Shown: positions 9,035 through 19,794 of the stretch, one piece after another
Numbering within the stretch: the stretch's first letter is position 1
Layout: every line of letters starts with the position of its first letter
From: Gammaproteobacteria bacterium
Lineage (GTDB): Bacteria > Pseudomonadota > Gammaproteobacteria > Woeseiales > Woeseiaceae
DNA: 46,278 bases
Direction: 5' to 3'
Assembly: GCA_002685275.1 (NCBI GenBank)
Contig: NYWX01000001.1
Location: 1 to 46,278, forward strand
Program-made: the position numbers and the translations under genes
The notes under the pieces: generated by a model
What the model was told of the DNA's origin: nothing
What the model saw: only the letters and a program-made list of their open reading frames with translations
Database searches by the model: none

Positions 9035-9890
9035 TCAACTTATAGCTTTGAATTGATTCTGAAGATACAAGTAGAACCTCGCGAGTCTGGCCTAATGAAG
9101 CTGCTGGTGTTGCAGTTACTTTTGCATATGATTGATGTGGTATACGAGTTACTGAGTTAATGATTGCAACAGGATAACCAGCTGGGAAGGTGCCACTAAA
9201 ACCTGAGGTTACCAACAAATCACCTACATTTATATCAGCATTATTGACTACAAACGGGAGCTCCAAGGTATCTATTGTGCCTGTACCAACCACTATGGTT
9301 CTTAATCCATTCCTATTAACTTCAACTGGAAGAGCGTGATCTGTATCACTAATTAGCATGGCAATTGAAGACAATAAATCTGCTTTAATAACTTGTCCAA
9401 TAACCCCATCTGAGCCTATTAACGCGTGACCATCAAATACACCATCTTTTGTACCCAAATTTATAACTACACTATGATCATAAGGATTTGCATTTGCAGA
9501 CATAATTTCTGCTATTAGTGTTTTATCAGAGATTTTAAGTCTTACGTTAAGAAGCGCTCGCAGTCGCTTATTTTCAGCTTCAAGCGAACTAAGTTTTTGT
9601 AAACGCCCATCAGTTAAAAGTTTTTCTAATTTGAGTTTGTTAAGTTTCTGTTTAAGATCGCTTCTGGTTGAGATTGATTCTTCGAGCCATTCCCAAAGTT
9701 GAAATGGAGAATCAACCAACATTCGAACTGGATAAATAGCAGCGCTTATACCTTTACGTACTAAACCAAGATGATCATTACGATTATCTAAATACATTAA
9801 CAATATACTAAGGATTATTAATCCTAGGAACTTAAATCCTAGGATAGAAAAGCGAACAGGGCTTTTATTATTTTCGCGCGGGGCAACCAT
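9021..9890 (-). CDS. mreC: Rod shape-determining protein MreC
   Basis: Bitopic periplasmic scaffold that links MreB and MreD to PBP2 and RodA. One membrane helix lies at about 19-36, followed by a coiled coil at roughly 70-112 rich in Leu, Lys and Glu. The paired beta-barrel domains of the MreC family then run from about 120 to the end (GTKDGVFDGHALIGSDGVIGQV and LLVTSGFSGTFPAGYPVA are recognisable). The 289-residue length is ordinary. It lies 24 bp downstream of mreB. Confidence 0.93.
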   Translation of the reverse strand: MVAPRENNKSPVRFSILGFKFLGLIILSILLMYLDNRNDHLGLVRKGISAAIYPVRMLVDSPFQLWEWLEESISTRSDLKQKLNKLKLEKLLTDGRLQKLSSLEAENKRLRALLNVRLKISDKTLIAEIMSANANPYDHSVVINLGTKDGVFDGHALIGSDGVIGQVIKADLLSSIAMLISDTDHALPVEVNRNGLRTIVVGTGTIDTLELPFVVNNADINVGDLLVTSGFSGTFPAGYPVAIINSVTRIPHQSYAKVTATPAASLGQTREVLLVSSESIQSYKLNENE

Positions 9891-9914
9891 TAGAAATAAT
9901 TAAGTGAATATTCA

Positions 9915-10964
<1,050 letters not shown>

Positions 10965-11006
10965 TTACATCTCATCAGGAATTTAATCACTAATTTAACA
11001 ATGCCC

Positions 11007-11035
11007 ACGACATTCCACAAGGCGCGGTGTATTAT
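11007..11035 (+). promoter_or_regulatory. Candidate sigma-70 promoter of gatCAB
   Basis: In the mreB-gatC divergent region an ACGACA hexamer (11007-11012) is followed after 17 bp by TATTAT (11030-11035). Each matches four or more consensus positions. Transcription would start near 11042, giving a leader of about 50 nt before the gatC ATG at 11092. This comes from consensus matching only. Confidence 0.42.
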
Positions 11036-11091
11036 TACGTACTCACTAAAAAGCGTTTTACTAACAACATCTTGAGCCCTTGAATAATCAT

Positions 11092-11379
11092 ATGTCACTT
11101 AATAAAGAGCAGGTCCAACATATTGCAATGCTTGCAAAGCTTAATCTTAGCGATGAAGAGTATGCTGAGAGCGTCGAAAAGTTATCTAAAATTGTTGATT
11201 TTGTTGATCAATTATCTACTGTAAATACCGCAGATATAACGCCTATGGCGCATCCTGTGGATGCTATTCAGAGATTACGTATTGATGATATCACTGAAAC
11301 TAATAAAAGAGATTACTATCAAAAAAACGCTCATGAGGTTTTTGATGGGCTTTACCTTGTTCCTAAAGTGCTAGACTAA
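11092..11379 (+). CDS. gatC: Asp-tRNA(Asn)/Glu-tRNA(Gln) amidotransferase subunit C
   Basis: Small subunit that ties GatA to GatB in the transamidosome converting mischarged Glu-tRNA(Gln) or Asp-tRNA(Asn) to the correct aminoacyl-tRNA. I choose the ATG at 11092, giving 95 residues, the usual GatC length and start ([17 protein letters not shown]). A TTG four codons upstream at 11080 is possible but adds nothing conserved. The family block [18 protein letters not shown] is present. The stop shares a base with the gatA start (TAATG). A GatCAB system implies that GlnRS and/or AsnRS may be missing in this organism, which the window cannot show. Confidence 0.95.
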   Translation: MSLNKEQVQHIAMLAKLNLSDEEYAESVEKLSKIVDFVDQLSTVNTADITPMAHPVDAIQRLRIDDITETNKRDYYQKNAHEVFDGLYLVPKVLD

Positions 11380-12839
11380 TGGATATTTACCTACAAACAT
11401 TAACAGAACTTTCAAAGGGTCTTGAGAATGGAGATTTTACTTCTGTAGAGATAACTAAATTGTTTCTTGAAAGAATTGCTGCGCAAGATGAGAGATTAAA
11501 TTCCTTCATTACAGTCACAGCATCTGAAGCGTTAGAGTCAGCAGCAAATGCTGATAAAGCTCGCTTAGATGGAAAAGCTGGAGTATTAAATGGTTTACCC
11601 ATAGCTCATAAAGATATTTTTTGTACTCAGGGCATTAAAACAACATGTGGATCTAAGATGCTGAATAATTTTATTTCGCCTTATGATGCAACTATAGTGA
11701 AAAAAATATCAGATGCGGGCGCTGTTATTCTTGGCAAATGTAATATGGATGAATTTGCAATGGGTTCATCAAATGAAACAAGTTTTTTTGGGCCAGTATA
11801 TAACCCCTGGAATCTTGAATGTACTCCAGGCGGATCGTCTGGCGGCTCAGCTGCATCTGTAGCTGCTAGACTAACTCCAGTTTCAACAGGAACTGATACA
11901 GGTGGTTCGATCCGCCAACCTGCAGCATTCACTGGAACAGTTGGATTGAAACCAACTTATGGACGTGTTTCTCGTTATGGAATGATTGCTTTTGCTTCAA
12001 GTCTTGATCAAGCAGGCATAATTACTCGATCAGTTGAAGATTCTGCCAAAATGCTTGGTGTGATTGCCGGGTTTGATAGGCGTGATTCAACTTCAATTAA
12101 TTGTCGGGTTCCTAACTATTTATTGGATCTCAATGAATCTATTAAAGGAATGCGTATTGGTATTGTTCGGCAGCATTTTGAGAATGGATCAGATGAAAAA
12201 ACGCTTAATTTAGTTCAAGATGCTATTTCTGAATTAAAATCATTAGGAGCTTTAATTACAGAAATTGACCTTCCAAATATTGATCTTTCAGTTCCAGCTT
12301 ATTATGTTGTGGCGCCCGCTGAATGTTCCTCTAATTTATCGCGTTTTGATGGCGTGCGTTTTGGTTATCGTGCTGAAAATCCAAAAGATTTACATGATTT
12401 ATATTGTCGATCTCGCGGTGAGGGTTTTGGAGATGAGGTTAAGCGCCGAATTATGACGGGTGCATATGTTTTATCTGCAGGATATTACGACGCTTACTAT
12501 GTAAAAGCACAACAAGTACGCCAATTAATAGCAGAAGATTTTCAAAAAGCTTTTTCAAGTGTTGATTTGATTGCAGGCCCAACAACACCATCGCCTGCTT
12601 TTAAAATTGGTGAAAAACTTGATGATCCAATAAAAATGTATCTCAACGATATCTTTACCATTGGTGCGAATTTAGCAGGCTTACCAGCCATGTCCATACC
12701 TTGTGGTTTTGTAGATGATTTACCGGTTGGATTACAGCTTGTCGGACCTCATTTTGGAGAACAGATTTTATTGAGATGTGGGCATCAATATCAAGAAGTG
12801 ACTGCTTGGCATAAAGCTTGTCCAGAGGCATTCAAATGA
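11379..12839 (+). CDS. gatA: Asp-tRNA(Asn)/Glu-tRNA(Gln) amidotransferase subunit A
   Basis: Amidase-signature subunit that hydrolyses glutamine and delivers ammonia through a channel to GatB. The Ser-cisSer-Lys triad is complete: K78 in GLPIAHKD, S153 in the [10 protein letters not shown] loop and the nucleophile S177 in [11 protein letters not shown]. These positions correspond within one residue to S. aureus GatA (K79, S154, S178). The 486-residue length is standard. It is coupled to gatC by TAATG and to gatB by a 4-bp overlap. Confidence 0.97.
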   Translation: MDIYLQTLTELSKGLENGDFTSVEITKLFLERIAAQDERLNSFITVTASEALESAANADKARLDGKAGVLNGLPIAHKDIFCTQGIKTTCGSKMLNNFISPYDATIVKKISDAGAVILGKCNMDEFAMGSSNETSFFGPVYNPWNLECTPGGSSGGSAASVAARLTPVSTGTDTGGSIRQPAAFTGTVGLKPTYGRVSRYGMIAFASSLDQAGIITRSVEDSAKMLGVIAGFDRRDSTSINCRVPNYLLDLNESIKGMRIGIVRQHFENGSDEKTLNLVQDAISELKSLGALITEIDLPNIDLSVPAYYVVAPAECSSNLSRFDGVRFGYRAENPKDLHDLYCRSRGEGFGDEVKRRIMTGAYVLSAGYYDAYYVKAQQVRQLIAEDFQKAFSSVDLIAGPTTPSPAFKIGEKLDDPIKMYLNDIFTIGANLAGLPAMSIPCGFVDDLPVGLQLVGPHFGEQILLRCGHQYQEVTAWHKACPEAFK

Positions 12840-14275
12840 ATACTTCCTGGGAAGTAGTTATAGGGCTTGAGATACATGTTCAATTAGCTACAAAAAGTAA
12901 AATATTTTCAGGGTCATCAACAGCTTATGGCGCTGAACCTAATACTCAGGCAAACCTTGTCGATTTGGGGTATCCCGGTGTACTTCCAGTGTTAAATGAA
13001 GAAGTAATTCGAATGGCAGTGTTATTTGGTTTGGCAGTGAATGCTTCAGTGGCACCCCGCTCTGTTTTTGCACGCAAAAATTACTTTTACCCAGATCTAC
13101 CAAAAGGTTATCAGATTAGTCAATTAGAGTTACCAATAATTGAGAGTGGTAAATTACATATCACTGGTCAAGATGGGACAGATAAATGTATTGGTATTAC
13201 ACGCGCTCACCTCGAAGAGGATGCAGGTAAATCAATTCATGAAAACTTTGAAACTTCTTCTGGTATCGACTTAAATCGAGCAGGTACCCCTCTCCTTGAA
13301 ATAGTATCTGAACCTGATTTAAGGTCCGCTAAGGATGCAGTGACTTATCTGAGAAAGATTCATAGCATAGTGCATTATCTTGAGATATCTGATGGAAATA
13401 TGCAAGAAGGATCATTTCGTTGTGATGCAAATGTTTCAGTTAGACCGAAAGGGCAAAAAGAGCTTGGGATACGAACAGAATTGAAAAATTTAAACTCTTT
13501 TCGCTTCATCGAAAGGGCTATTAACATTGAAGTAGAACGTCAAATTGATCTAATAGAAGATAATAAGGAAGTTATTCAAGAAACAAGATTATATGATTCT
13601 GATAAAGATGAAACGCGGTCTATGCGATCAAAAGAAGAAGCAAACGATTACCGTTATTTTCCAGATCCAGATTTACTGCCCGTTGAAATTAGTAATGAAT
13701 ATATTGAACACATCAGAGTGAACATGCCGGAACTTCCAAATGCGAAGATGCTTAGATTTGTTGCCAATTATGAATTGAAAAGCGATGATGCGGCAATTCT
13801 GACAGCAAGCCGACCATTGGCTGATTATTATGAAAGAGTTGTTAAATCAACAAAAGCTAGTACAAAAGTTGCTGCAAATTGGGTAATTGGAGATTTGGGG
13901 GGTGCACTAAATAGAGATGGCTTAGATATAAATAACAGCAAGGTTTCGTCTGATGATCTTGCAGGTTTATTGAATAGAATCAATGATGAAACAATTTCAC
14001 AAAAGATAGGAAAGCAAGTATTTGACTCTATGTGGAATGGCGATGGTTCTGCTGATGAAATTATAAGTACCAAAAGTTTAAAACAAATTACAGATAGTGA
14101 TGAGATTGAATTGGTTATAATTGAAGTTATTAACAAATACCCAAATCAAGTTGAAGAATATAGGGCTGGCAAAGATAAAGTTTTAGGTTTTTTTGTGGGA
14201 AAAGTTATGCAAAAAACAAAAGGTAAAGCTAATCCTGGCCAAGTCAATCAGATACTTAAAGATAAACTTCAATAG
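12836..14275 (+). CDS. gatB: Asp-tRNA(Asn)/Glu-tRNA(Gln) amidotransferase subunit B
   Basis: Kinase/amidotransferase subunit that activates the mis-acylated glutamate or aspartate with ATP. The start at 12836 overlaps the gatA stop (ATGA) and gives 479 residues beginning with the conserved [17 protein letters not shown] six codons upstream is less likely. The GatB blocks [32 protein letters not shown] and [13 protein letters not shown] are intact, and the C-terminal YqeY-like tRNA-binding tail ([20 protein letters not shown]) closes the protein. It ends 24 bp before metF, which is probably cotranscribed. Confidence 0.97.
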   Translation: MNTSWEVVIGLEIHVQLATKSKIFSGSSTAYGAEPNTQANLVDLGYPGVLPVLNEEVIRMAVLFGLAVNASVAPRSVFARKNYFYPDLPKGYQISQLELPIIESGKLHITGQDGTDKCIGITRAHLEEDAGKSIHENFETSSGIDLNRAGTPLLEIVSEPDLRSAKDAVTYLRKIHSIVHYLEISDGNMQEGSFRCDANVSVRPKGQKELGIRTELKNLNSFRFIERAINIEVERQIDLIEDNKEVIQETRLYDSDKDETRSMRSKEEANDYRYFPDPDLLPVEISNEYIEHIRVNMPELPNAKMLRFVANYELKSDDAAILTASRPLADYYERVVKSTKASTKVAANWVIGDLGGALNRDGLDINNSKVSSDDLAGLLNRINDETISQKIGKQVFDSMWNGDGSADEIISTKSLKQITDSDEIELVIIEVINKYPNQVEEYRAGKDKVLGFFVGKVMQKTKGKANPGQVNQILKDKLQ

Positions 14276-14299
14276 TTAATTTTTTTCGTCTTATTTTTT

Positions 14300-15160
14300 A
14301 TGGCTGCTAAAATTACTCCTTCTGTTTCTTTTGAATTTTTTCCACCAAGTAATGATGAGATGGATAGCATGCTATGGCAATCTTTAGGTAAGTTATCTAA
14401 CTTAAAACCTCAATTTGTATCTGTAACATACGGTGCTGATGGTTCAACACAAAAAAGAACTTATTCGGTAGTATCAAAAATTATAAATGAAACCAACCTT
14501 ACACCAGCTCCACACCTTACTTGCGTTAACGCAACTCGTGATGAAATAAATGAGATTGCACGCAGATATTGGGATATGGGCATACGTCATTTAGTCGCAC
14601 TACGGGGTGATGCACCAAAAGAGTGCAAATCTTATATACCTCACCCAAAGGGTTATGCTTACGCTTCTGATTTAGTGGCAGGTTTAATAAAAGTTGCTGA
14701 CTTTGATATTTCCGTGGCTGCTTATCCTGAAGTCCATCCAGAAGCAAAAGATGCTCTTTTCGATCTAGACAATTTAAAACGAAAGTTAGACGCAGGTGCA
14801 AGTAATGCTATTACACAATTCTTCTTTGATTCTGATAAATTTCTTCGTTTTCGCGATCTTTGTGGTCAAGCTGGCATTGAGTCTGCAATTATTCCAGGGA
14901 TTTTACCTATTACACGTTTTTCACAAATGGAACGGTTCGCTAAAATCTGTGGCACAAAAATTCCTAAAGATTTGAGATTACAATTTAAAGGTTTAGATGA
15001 AGATTCTAAAATACACCAAACAATTGCCACTAATGCTGCAGTTGCGCAAGTTAAGTATCTTGAATCTGAGGGCATTAAAGATTTTCATTTTTATACTCTG
15101 AATAGATCAGAAATTACATTTGCAATATGTAATGCATTAGGTTTGAAAAAGCTTTCTTAA
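14300..15160 (+). CDS. metF: 5,10-methylenetetrahydrofolate reductase
   Basis: FAD-dependent TIM-barrel enzyme making 5-methyl-THF for methionine synthesis. The 286 residues begin with the substrate/FAD-binding block SFEFFPPSNDEM, followed by VSVTYGADGS, PHLTC and LVALRGDAP. The FFFDSDKFLRF and PGILPI blocks are also typical. Length is close to E. coli MetF (296). The ATG at 14300 follows an AT-rich 24-bp gap after gatB without a strong Shine-Dalgarno. It is convergent with the moeB-like gene, with 33 bp between the stops. Confidence 0.95.
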   Translation: MAAKITPSVSFEFFPPSNDEMDSMLWQSLGKLSNLKPQFVSVTYGADGSTQKRTYSVVSKIINETNLTPAPHLTCVNATRDEINEIARRYWDMGIRHLVALRGDAPKECKSYIPHPKGYAYASDLVAGLIKVADFDISVAAYPEVHPEAKDALFDLDNLKRKLDAGASNAITQFFFDSDKFLRFRDLCGQAGIESAIIPGILPITRFSQMERFAKICGTKIPKDLRLQFKGLDEDSKIHQTIATNAAVAQVKYLESEGIKDFHFYTLNRSEITFAICNALGLKKLS

Positions 15161-15193
15161 GGCATGTAGATTAAGCTGTTTTAAAAATAATCT

Positions 15194-15919
15194 TTAATTA
15201 CAAATAGGGCAAATATGTTGTTTATTAATTTTAAGAGATTTAAATTCTGATAAAGCAGCATCATATAAAAGTAATTTTGAGGTATCTGTCTGAATACCCA
15301 CAAAGTATTTGAGAGCTTCAATTGCCATCAATGTTCCAATAACGCCTGGAACAGGTGATAAAACTCCATTTCCTACACAGTTGCCTATAGATTCATCATC
15401 TTTGTCATATAAGCATTGATAGCATGGTGAATATTTATAAGAGGGACCAAAAACAGCAAGCTGCCCCTCAAGACGAATCGCTGAACCTGAAATCAAGCGC
15501 TTTTTAGCTAATACGCAAGCCTGGTTAATTTGAAGTCTAGTTGTAAAGTTATCACTTCCATCAATAACAACATCAGAACTTTCTATTTGAAACATTAAGG
15601 CTTCATTTTGTAGACGTTCATTTATAGAAGTGATTTGAATATTAGGATTAAACACTCGAAGGCGAGAGGCTGCAACTTCTGCTTTCTTTTGCCCAAGATC
15701 ACCAGGAGTATAGATAATTTGTCGACCAAGGTTTGTGGCATCAACTGTATCGAAATCACTGATTTTAATGTGACCAATTCCGCTCGAAGTGAGGTAAGTA
15801 GCCACTGCACATCCTATACCTCCAGCACCTATTAATAAGACAGTACCAGAAGAAATTTTTTTTTGACCACTCAAACCTACTTGATTTAGAGCTAAATGCC
15901 TAGCATCCCGGCTTAACAT
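15194..15919 (-). CDS. moeB: HesA/MoeB/ThiF family adenylyltransferase
   Basis: E1-like enzyme that adenylates the C-terminal glycine of a ubiquitin-like sulfur carrier (MoaD or ThiS). The ATP-binding loop GAGGIGCAVA is near residue 32, followed by the D-x-D/NLGRQ block and a structural zinc site from CYQC (near 173) and CPIC at the C-terminus. A conserved Cys in the crossover loop (GNCVGNGVLSPVPG) is present. The 241 residues lack a rhodanese domain. Sequence alone does not separate MoeB from ThiF. The position downstream of prmC matches moeB in Pseudomonas, so I use that symbol tentatively. Confidence 0.85.
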   Translation of the reverse strand: MLSRDARHLALNQVGLSGQKKISSGTVLLIGAGGIGCAVATYLTSSGIGHIKISDFDTVDATNLGRQIIYTPGDLGQKKAEVAASRLRVFNPNIQITSINERLQNEALMFQIESSDVVIDGSDNFTTRLQINQACVLAKKRLISGSAIRLEGQLAVFGPSYKYSPCYQCLYDKDDESIGNCVGNGVLSPVPGVIGTLMAIEALKYFVGIQTDTSKLLLYDAALSEFKSLKINKQHICPICN

Positions 15920-15928
15920 ATAGGATTT

Positions 15929-16411
15929 CTAACTTATTGTTATTTCTAATATTTCTACAGCCTCAAGAGGAACATCTTGATGTCCATTATGATTGCCAGT
16001 ATCAACTTTAGCAATTAAGTCAACAACTTCCATGCCGCTAATAACCTTACCAAAAACTGCATATCCAAAATCTCTGTCACCATGATTAAGAAAGTCGTTA
16101 TCATTAAGATTTATAAAAAATTGAGAGGTAGCGCTATCAACAACGTTAGTTCGAGCCATTGCAAGCGTGCCTCGATCATTTTTTAAGCCGTTTTCTGCTT
16201 CATTTTTTATTGGATCGCGGGTTGGAAGATCTATCATATTCTCATCCATGCCACCGCCTTGAATCATAAAGTTTGGGATTACACGATGGAAGATAGTTCC
16301 ATTGTAATAGCCATCTTTAATATATTGAAGAAAATTCTCACTTGATATGGGCGCTTCATCTTCAAAAAGTTCAATATTGATATCACCATGGTTAGTTTTA
16401 ATATTTATCAT
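15929..16411 (-). CDS. ppiB: Cyclophilin-type peptidyl-prolyl cis-trans isomerase, cytoplasmic
   Basis: Single-domain cyclophilin of 160 residues with no signal peptide, so cytoplasmic PpiB-type. The active-site block [13 protein letters not shown] carries the catalytic arginine, and the substrate-groove motifs [18 protein letters not shown] and [14 protein letters not shown] are intact. It lies 37 bp after prmC and 9 bp before the moeB-like gene. This ppiB is an addition to the usual prmC-moeB order and is probably cotranscribed with both. Confidence 0.95.
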   Translation of the reverse strand: MINIKTNHGDINIELFEDEAPISSENFLQYIKDGYYNGTIFHRVIPNFMIQGGGMDENMIDLPTRDPIKNEAENGLKNDRGTLAMARTNVVDSATSQFFINLNDNDFLNHGDRDFGYAVFGKVISGMEVVDLIAKVDTGNHNGHQDVPLEAVEILEITIS

Positions 16412-16448
16412 AATATTTACAACACCTTGAAAGTTAAATTATTAATGC

Positions 16449-17285
16449 TTATTTACCACTATGTCGAGCTACTGTCACGCGAGGGCGACCTGCTAGATCA
16501 TTATGACACTTAATATTGGCCCATTGCTCATCTTCAAAAATATTTTTCACAGCATCCGCTTGGTTTGCACCATGTTCAATCATTAACCATCCGTTTCGAA
16601 CAAGAAGGCTCGCACAATCACTAGCTAAAATTCTTATATCATCTAGGCCATCAGAACCTGACACAAGTGCTCTTTTTGGCTCATATTTTAGCTTTGTAAG
16701 AGCATCATCGTCATCTTTTAAGTATGGTGGGTTTGATACGATTATATTAAATAACCTATCCTTAACTGGCGCCGCCCAGCTCCCAGTTAGAAATTCTAAA
16801 TTTGAAAGTTTAGCGCATTGCCCATTTTTTTTTGCCATGGTTAGAGCATCAGAGCTTATATCCGTCCCTGTGATTTGACATGTTAATCTTTCAGAAGCTA
16901 TTGAAATTGCAATAGCTCCACTTCCAGTACCCAGGTCAAGAATTTTCCACTTAGAGTTTGATGGAATCTTTTCAAGAGCCAATTCTACTAAAAGTTCAGT
17001 TTCCGGTCTTGGGATTAAAGTTGAAGAATTGACAAGAAGATTATGTGACCAGAATTCTCGTGTTCCTGTAATGTAAGAAACTGGTTCTCCATTGATGCGA
17101 CGCTGAAGCTTTTCCTCAAATAAATGATTAGTTACTTCATCTAATTCAAATTCAGGATGAGCAATTAAATAACTTTTTGGTACATCAATTGTTTCACTCA
17201 GTAGAATCTCAATATCTAATGAAGCAGAATCACTTAGATCCAATAAACGTGATATAGCATTTTTTTTGACAGCATCTAATCGCAT
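16449..17285 (-). CDS. prmC: Peptide chain release factor N5-glutamine methyltransferase PrmC
   Basis: SAM-dependent enzyme that methylates the glutamine of the GGQ motif of RF1 and RF2. The SAM-binding loop DLGTGSG lies at 117-123 and the catalytic NPPY at 185-188 (E. coli 183-186), followed by EPKRALVSGSDGLDD. I place the start at the ATG at 17285. The frame continues to an ATG at 17327, but that would leave 2 bp to the divergent cbs start and adds 14 residues unlike the family. The hemA-prfA-prmC operon is interrupted here by cbs on the other strand, so prmC needs its own promoter, which must overlap the cbs start region. Confidence 0.93.
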   Translation of the reverse strand: MRLDAVKKNAISRLLDLSDSASLDIEILLSETIDVPKSYLIAHPEFELDEVTNHLFEEKLQRRINGEPVSYITGTREFWSHNLLVNSSTLIPRPETELLVELALEKIPSNSKWKILDLGTGSGAIAISIASERLTCQITGTDISSDALTMAKKNGQCAKLSNLEFLTGSWAAPVKDRLFNIIVSNPPYLKDDDDALTKLKYEPKRALVSGSDGLDDIRILASDCASLLVRNGWLMIEHGANQADAVKNIFEDEQWANIKCHNDLAGRPRVTVARHSGK

Positions 17286-17329
17286 GTAGTGTAGACTTAC
17301 TTGGAAATAACAATGTATTTTATGCATCT

Positions 17330-18691
17330 ATGAAAGTGTATTCCAACATTCTTGATATGGTCGGCAAAACGCCGATGCTTGAAGTGACCAATATCGATAC
17401 AGGTATGAGCCGCTTATTTCTTAAGCTTGAGCTAATGAATCCGGGAGGCTCCATAAAAGATCGCATCGGTATTTCAATGATTGAGCAGGCCGAAAAGCGA
17501 GGTGATATAAAGCCTGGAGATACCTTGGTAGAAGCTACTGCTGGGAATACAGGATTAGGTCTTGCTTTGGTCGCTGCGCGTAAAGGCTATCACCTCATTC
17601 TCGTTTTACCTGATAAAATGAGCCAAGAAAAAATATTTAATTTGAGCGCTATGGGTGCAGAAGTTATTGTGACACGATCTGACGTAGGGCGCGGCCATCC
17701 TGAATATTATCAAGATCTTGGAAAAAAAATAGCAGAGGAAAAGAATGCTTATTTTATAAATCAATTTGGTAATTTTGATAATCCTTTAGCACATAAAACA
17801 GGAACAGCCCCTGAAATATTTGAGCAAATGAATGGGAATCTTGATGCTATTGTATTGGGTGTCGGATCCAGCGGCACTGTAAGTGGTATCGGTCAGTACC
17901 TTTCAAAGAATGCTCCGAATGTTGAAATAATTTTAGCGGACCCGGAAGGATCTGTTTTGACAGATTGGATAAATAAGGGTGAATTAAAAGCAGGAGGTAA
18001 TTGGCTTGTTGAAGGAATAGGTGAAGATTTTATTCCTGATATTGCTGATTTTGAAAAAGTAACAAAGGCCTATGCAATAAGTGATGCTGAGTCTTTTGAG
18101 GCAGCACGTAATTTATTAAGACAAGAGGGCGTCCTTGCAGGACCATCATCTGGAACATGCATAGCTGCAGCTTTGAAATATTGTCGTGAACAAACTGAGC
18201 CGAAAAGAGTTGTTACTTTTGCTTGTGATACAGGCAACAAATATTTATCTAAATTATTTAACAATTTTTGGATGGAAGATCATGGATTTATTAAACGTAA
18301 GCATTGTGGAGATTTAAGAGATTTTATAGGCCGCCCTTACAGTGAAGGTGTAACAGTTACTGTAGGCCCTAAAGATTTATTAACAACAGCGCATAATCGA
18401 TTAAGAAATTCAGGTTTTTCGCAGTTACCTGTTGTAGATGATGGACATTTATTAGGTGTTATAACAGAGAGAACTATAATTAATTTTGTTCATGAAAGAC
18501 CTGAATTGATGCTCTCAACTGTGGAAGGGGTAATGGAATTATCTTTTGCAAATTTAGACAAAGAAGATAGTGTTAATAACCTTATAGAAATACTAAATAA
18601 TCAACCTTTTACGGTAATTTTAGATGGCAATAAATTTTTAGGCCTTGTTACACGTTCAGATTTGCTTAATTTTTTGAGAAAAAAGATTTAA
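17330..18691 (+). CDS. cbs: Cystathionine beta-synthase (PLP enzyme with C-terminal CBS pair)
   Basis: Fold-type II PLP enzyme condensing serine (or O-acetylserine) with homocysteine. The PLP lysine is K43 in NPGGSIKDR, the cofactor-binding loop EATAGNTG is at 68-75, and the phosphate-cradle LGVGSSGTVSGIG is around 176-188. From about residue 345 a pair of CBS domains follows (FSQLPVVDDGHLLGVITE, then FTVILDGNKFLGLVTRSD), giving 453 residues. The domain order is like eukaryotic CBS but without an N-terminal heme-binding extension, since the protein starts directly at the catalytic domain. O-acetylserine sulfhydrylase lacks CBS domains, which favours the present call. It is on the plus strand, sandwiched between prmC and prfA, which normally adjoin. 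Confidence 0.93.
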   Translation: MKVYSNILDMVGKTPMLEVTNIDTGMSRLFLKLELMNPGGSIKDRIGISMIEQAEKRGDIKPGDTLVEATAGNTGLGLALVAARKGYHLILVLPDKMSQEKIFNLSAMGAEVIVTRSDVGRGHPEYYQDLGKKIAEEKNAYFINQFGNFDNPLAHKTGTAPEIFEQMNGNLDAIVLGVGSSGTVSGIGQYLSKNAPNVEIILADPEGSVLTDWINKGELKAGGNWLVEGIGEDFIPDIADFEKVTKAYAISDAESFEAARNLLRQEGVLAGPSSGTCIAAALKYCREQTEPKRVVTFACDTGNKYLSKLFNNFWMEDHGFIKRKHCGDLRDFIGRPYSEGVTVTVGPKDLLTTAHNRLRNSGFSQLPVVDDGHLLGVITERTIINFVHERPELMLSTVEGVMELSFANLDKEDSVNNLIEILNNQPFTVILDGNKFLGLVTRSDLLNFLRKKI

Positions 18692-18705
18692 TTTTATTAT
18701 TGATA

Positions 18706-19791
18706 TTAATTATTATTTAATTCAGCAAGCTGGGTAGCCTGATGTTCATCATTTAGGGGTTCAATAACCTGATCAAGCCCGCCCTCAATTATTTCATTGA
18801 GTTTATATAAAGTAAGATTTATCCGGTGATCTGTAACTCGTCCTTGCGGAAAATTATAGGTTCTAATTCTTTCAGATCGGTCACCTGTTCCAACAAGTAA
18901 TTTTCTTTTTGCAGCATGTTTTTCTTCTTGCTCAGTTATTTTTTTATCAAGTAATCGAGCTTGGAGTAAAGATAAAGCACGCGCTCTATTTTTATGCTGG
19001 GACCTTTCGTCTTGACATTCCACTACTATTCCAGACGGTAAATGAGTTAATCGAACTGCAGAATCTGTTTTATTAACATGTTGCCCTCCCGAGCCAGATG
19101 CTCGATAGGTATCTACACGAAGATCTGATGGGTTTATGTCAATTTCTTCAACCTTATTTGGTTCTGGCAGAACTGCCACTGTGCAAGCTGATGTGTGAAT
19201 TCGCCCTTGAGATTCAGTAGTTGGTATTCGCTGAACTCGGTGTGCGCCAGACTCAAACTTTAATTTTGCAAAAATACTATTGCCCGTCATACGACTAATA
19301 ATTTCTTTGTAACCTCCATGGTCACTCTCTCTAGATGATAATATTTCAATTGACCAGCCAGTATTCTCCGCATAACGTGAATACATACGAAATAAGTCAC
19401 CTACAAAAATAGCAGCTTCATCACCACCTGTTCCAGCACAAATTTCAAGATAAACGTTCGACTCATCATAAGGATCAGGAGGGATAAGCGATTTCTGCAA
19501 CTGCAAGAAGAGGGATTCCTGTTGGTTTGTAACAATATCTAATTCTTCACGGCCTAGTTCACTTATTTCATTATCAGCATCTCTAACCATTTCTTTTGCC
19601 GCTGTAATTTCTATAGATAATTTTTGATATTCATTGAAAAGCTTAATCACAGGCTCTATTCGAGAATACTCTTTTGATAATTCTCTAAATTTATTTTTAT
19701 TTTTAATAACTTCAGGGTCAGCTAAAAGACCTGCTATTTCTTCAAAGCGGTCATTTACAGATTCCAGTTTTGAGCGAATAGTATTTTTCAC
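18706..19791 (-). CDS. prfA: Peptide chain release factor 1
   Basis: Class I release factor for UAA and UAG. The stop-codon-reading PxT tripeptide is P190-T-T192 and the peptidyl-transferase GGQ motif is at 235-237. PxT rather than SPF identifies RF1 over RF2. The 361-residue length and the start [10 protein letters not shown] are standard, and it begins 3 bp after the hemA stop, so the two are coupled. Its stop is 14 bp from the convergent cbs stop with no obvious terminator between them. Confidence 0.97.
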   Translation of the reverse strand: MKNTIRSKLESVNDRFEEIAGLLADPEVIKNKNKFRELSKEYSRIEPVIKLFNEYQKLSIEITAAKEMVRDADNEISELGREELDIVTNQQESLFLQLQKSLIPPDPYDESNVYLEICAGTGGDEAAIFVGDLFRMYSRYAENTGWSIEILSSRESDHGGYKEIISRMTGNSIFAKLKFESGAHRVQRIPTTESQGRIHTSACTVAVLPEPNKVEEIDINPSDLRVDTYRASGSGGQHVNKTDSAVRLTHLPSGIVVECQDERSQHKNRARALSLLQARLLDKKITEQEEKHAAKRKLLVGTGDRSERIRTYNFPQGRVTDHRINLTLYKLNEIIEGGLDQVIEPLNDEHQATQLAELNNN

Positions 19792-19794
19792 TAA

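Noticed and set aside
11681..11932. Open frame on the minus strand inside gatA
   Set aside because: Antisense shadow: proline- and valine-rich composition, no ribosome binding site, and the opposite strand is a certain gene.
12265..12456. Plus-strand open frame inside gatA in another frame
   Set aside because: Hydrophobic shadow of the gatA reading frame, with no start signal or family features.
17286..17327. Longer prmC start at 17327
   Set aside because: It would leave 2 bp to the divergent cbs start and adds residues unlike the family; with 17285 the NPPY position agrees with E. coli.
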